Positions 6,152 to 6,960 of a stretch of 6,960 nucleotides of DNA are shown here, piece after piece (the first letter of the stretch is position 1; each line of letters starts with the position of its first letter). The stretch is from contig JBLHGN010000198.1 of the NCBI GenBank assembly GCA_047616325.1, forward strand, positions 1-6,960, written 5' to 3'. Below the pieces are notes generated by a model. That model had not been told where the DNA came from and did not search any database. It saw nothing but the letters and a program-made list of their open reading frames with translations. A program made the translations under genes and the position numbers. Source of the stretch: JBLHGN01 sp047616325 (lineage in GTDB: Bacteria > Pseudomonadota > Gammaproteobacteria > Pseudomonadales > Cellvibrionaceae).

Positions 6152-6960
6152 ATGAGCAGGGAGCGGTCCGTGGCCGAAACTGATATGCAAAGCCATATGG
6201 AAGACGGCAAGCTCGCCTTGTTACTGTCTCGTCTAGACGATGCTGTAGCCTTGCTGGACCAAGCTCCGGAGTTTGCCAAGCCAGGTAAGCTAAGTCGTGT
6301 ATTCGATACTGCGAAGCGAGTGCTGTTGCATCCACAGGGCTGTGCAGCAATCGAACAACGTGCCACCGCTCTCGAGGCTTCCGGAATATTTCTTGGTTCA
6401 GACTGGGCGAACCCTGAGACCCTAATAGCGGCGCTGACGCCGCAAACTTTGGCCAGCGGTGACGCCAATATACTGGTGATCGAGGCGCTGAGCGAACTCA
6501 GACTGCTGGCTGTTGCGCGCGAGCAATACCAACACCCGCTTATCTCAAGTGAACAGGCACATCAATTTCTGACACAGGTCTTAGCGAATAATCTCACCTT
6601 TCTGTTTTCGCCTGCCAGCGAAGCCGAAAGGGAAACCCAGGGACGGCTGGCGGAATTACCGCGCAACCTGCTCAAGCATCTGGCCACTTCGGTCGGCTAT
6701 GAACACATCATCGATCAGCTTATCGGTGAGATTTGGCGCATGCTGCAACAACGTCCGATTCAAGTGGACCCCGTTAAGCGTATGATCACCCAGATCGCCC
6801 TCTGCCAGGCCAACCCCGAGATTGATCTGGGTACCAGAGGTCAAGGCGCTGATCGACTGGTAAGCAGCCTTTTTGGGCCCACCCAGGCCTGCCGCGAAGA
6901 TCCTGGCGTTGCGATATACCAGGAACGGCTCGACTTTATGGATAATGCCGCGTTACAAAG
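6152..6960 (+). CDS. Unrecognised large protein, partner of the ATP-grasp ligase (3' end outside window)
   Basis: An open frame runs from an ATG at 6152 (in-frame stop at 6137) to the right edge without a stop, giving at least 269 residues. I do not recognise the family. The visible part has no signal peptide or membrane segment and looks mostly alpha-helical, with amphipathic Leu/Ala-rich stretches such as LALLLSRLDDAVALLDQ (about 21-37), ILVIEALSELRLLAVARE and HIIDQLIGEIWRMLQQR. A glycine-bearing block, GTRGQGADRLVSSLFGPTQ, lies near the window end. No IucA/IucC, adenylation or nucleotide-binding motif was seen. Start choice: the ATG at 6152 has no ribosome site, but a GTG at 6170 is preceded by AGGGAG (6158-6163) at 6 bases; an ATG at 6185 is also in frame. 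I favour the GTG. Codon-like third-position GC matches the ATP-grasp gene, so both probably share an origin. It is likely co-transcribed with the ligase and may act in the same pathway. Confidence 0.82.
   Translation, partial: MSRERSVAETDMQSHMEDGKLALLLSRLDDAVALLDQAPEFAKPGKLSRVFDTAKRVLLHPQGCAAIEQRATALEASGIFLGSDWANPETLIAALTPQTLASGDANILVIEALSELRLLAVAREQYQHPLISSEQAHQFLTQVLANNLTFLFSPASEAERETQGRLAELPRNLLKHLATSVGYEHIIDQLIGEIWRMLQQRPIQVDPVKRMITQIALCQANPEIDLGTRGQGADRLVSSLFGPTQACREDPGVAIYQERLDFMDNAALQ

Noticed and set aside
6112..6183. ATG overlapping the ATP-grasp stop codon (TAATG) as a translationally coupled start
   Set aside because: This frame ends after 23 codons and does not join the long downstream frame.
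6136..6468. Minus-strand open frames opposite the last gene
   Set aside because: They are antisense to a frame that stays open for more than 800 bases with consistent codon-like composition; no ribosome site was seen.
4886..6960. Identification as a vibrioferrin-type siderophore operon (PvsA-like ligase first)
   Set aside because: The ATP-grasp gene could fit, but the visible part of the next protein shows no IucA/IucC synthetase motifs, and I see no clear Fur box upstream.
1..6960. CRISPR array, tRNA or rRNA genes
   Set aside because: No regularly spaced repeats and no tRNA- or rRNA-like sequence were seen on either strand.

Overview
The window looks like chromosomal DNA from a gammaproteobacterium, probably aquatic or marine. 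This rests on gene content: a Blc-type lipocalin, a periplasmic class II-like cytochrome c, a DUF302 protein and a decayed Tn3-family transposon. It is inference; no rRNA or other taxonomic marker is present.

Layout. (1) Positions 1-2247 are the right-hand part of a Tn3-family element. Most of it is a tnpA transposase gene that enters from beyond the left edge and is clearly dead: I can reconstruct three single-base frameshifts and two adjacent stop codons. After tnpA come a perfect 10-bp hairpin and a 37-bp sequence with the form of a Tn3 terminal inverted repeat, whose GGGG end marks the element boundary at 2247. (2) Positions 2248-2394 are a short flank with no clear gene. (3) Three minus-strand genes follow: a small secreted c-type cytochrome (2395-2886), the outer-membrane lipocalin Blc (2989-3543, or from a TTG at 3516) and a DUF302 protein (3745-4134). 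A 201-bp gap between blc and the DUF302 gene carries short tandem repeats. (4) Positions 4135-4885 are about 750 bases of AT-rich DNA with no convincing gene but several inverted repeats. (5) From 4886 to the right edge, on the plus strand, is a two-gene unit: a complete 408-residue ATP-grasp ligase and, 39-57 bases downstream, the start of a larger protein I do not recognise, which runs off the window.

The cytochrome, lipocalin and DUF302 genes are cell-envelope or small accessory functions on one strand. They may be co-expressed, but the gaps between them allow separate promoters. The ATP-grasp gene and its partner are the likeliest part of an uncharacterised pathway: the ligase should make an amide, peptide or thioester-type bond using ATP, and the partner is an alpha-helical-looking protein with no motif I can name. 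The partner's visible part is not enough to assign the product.
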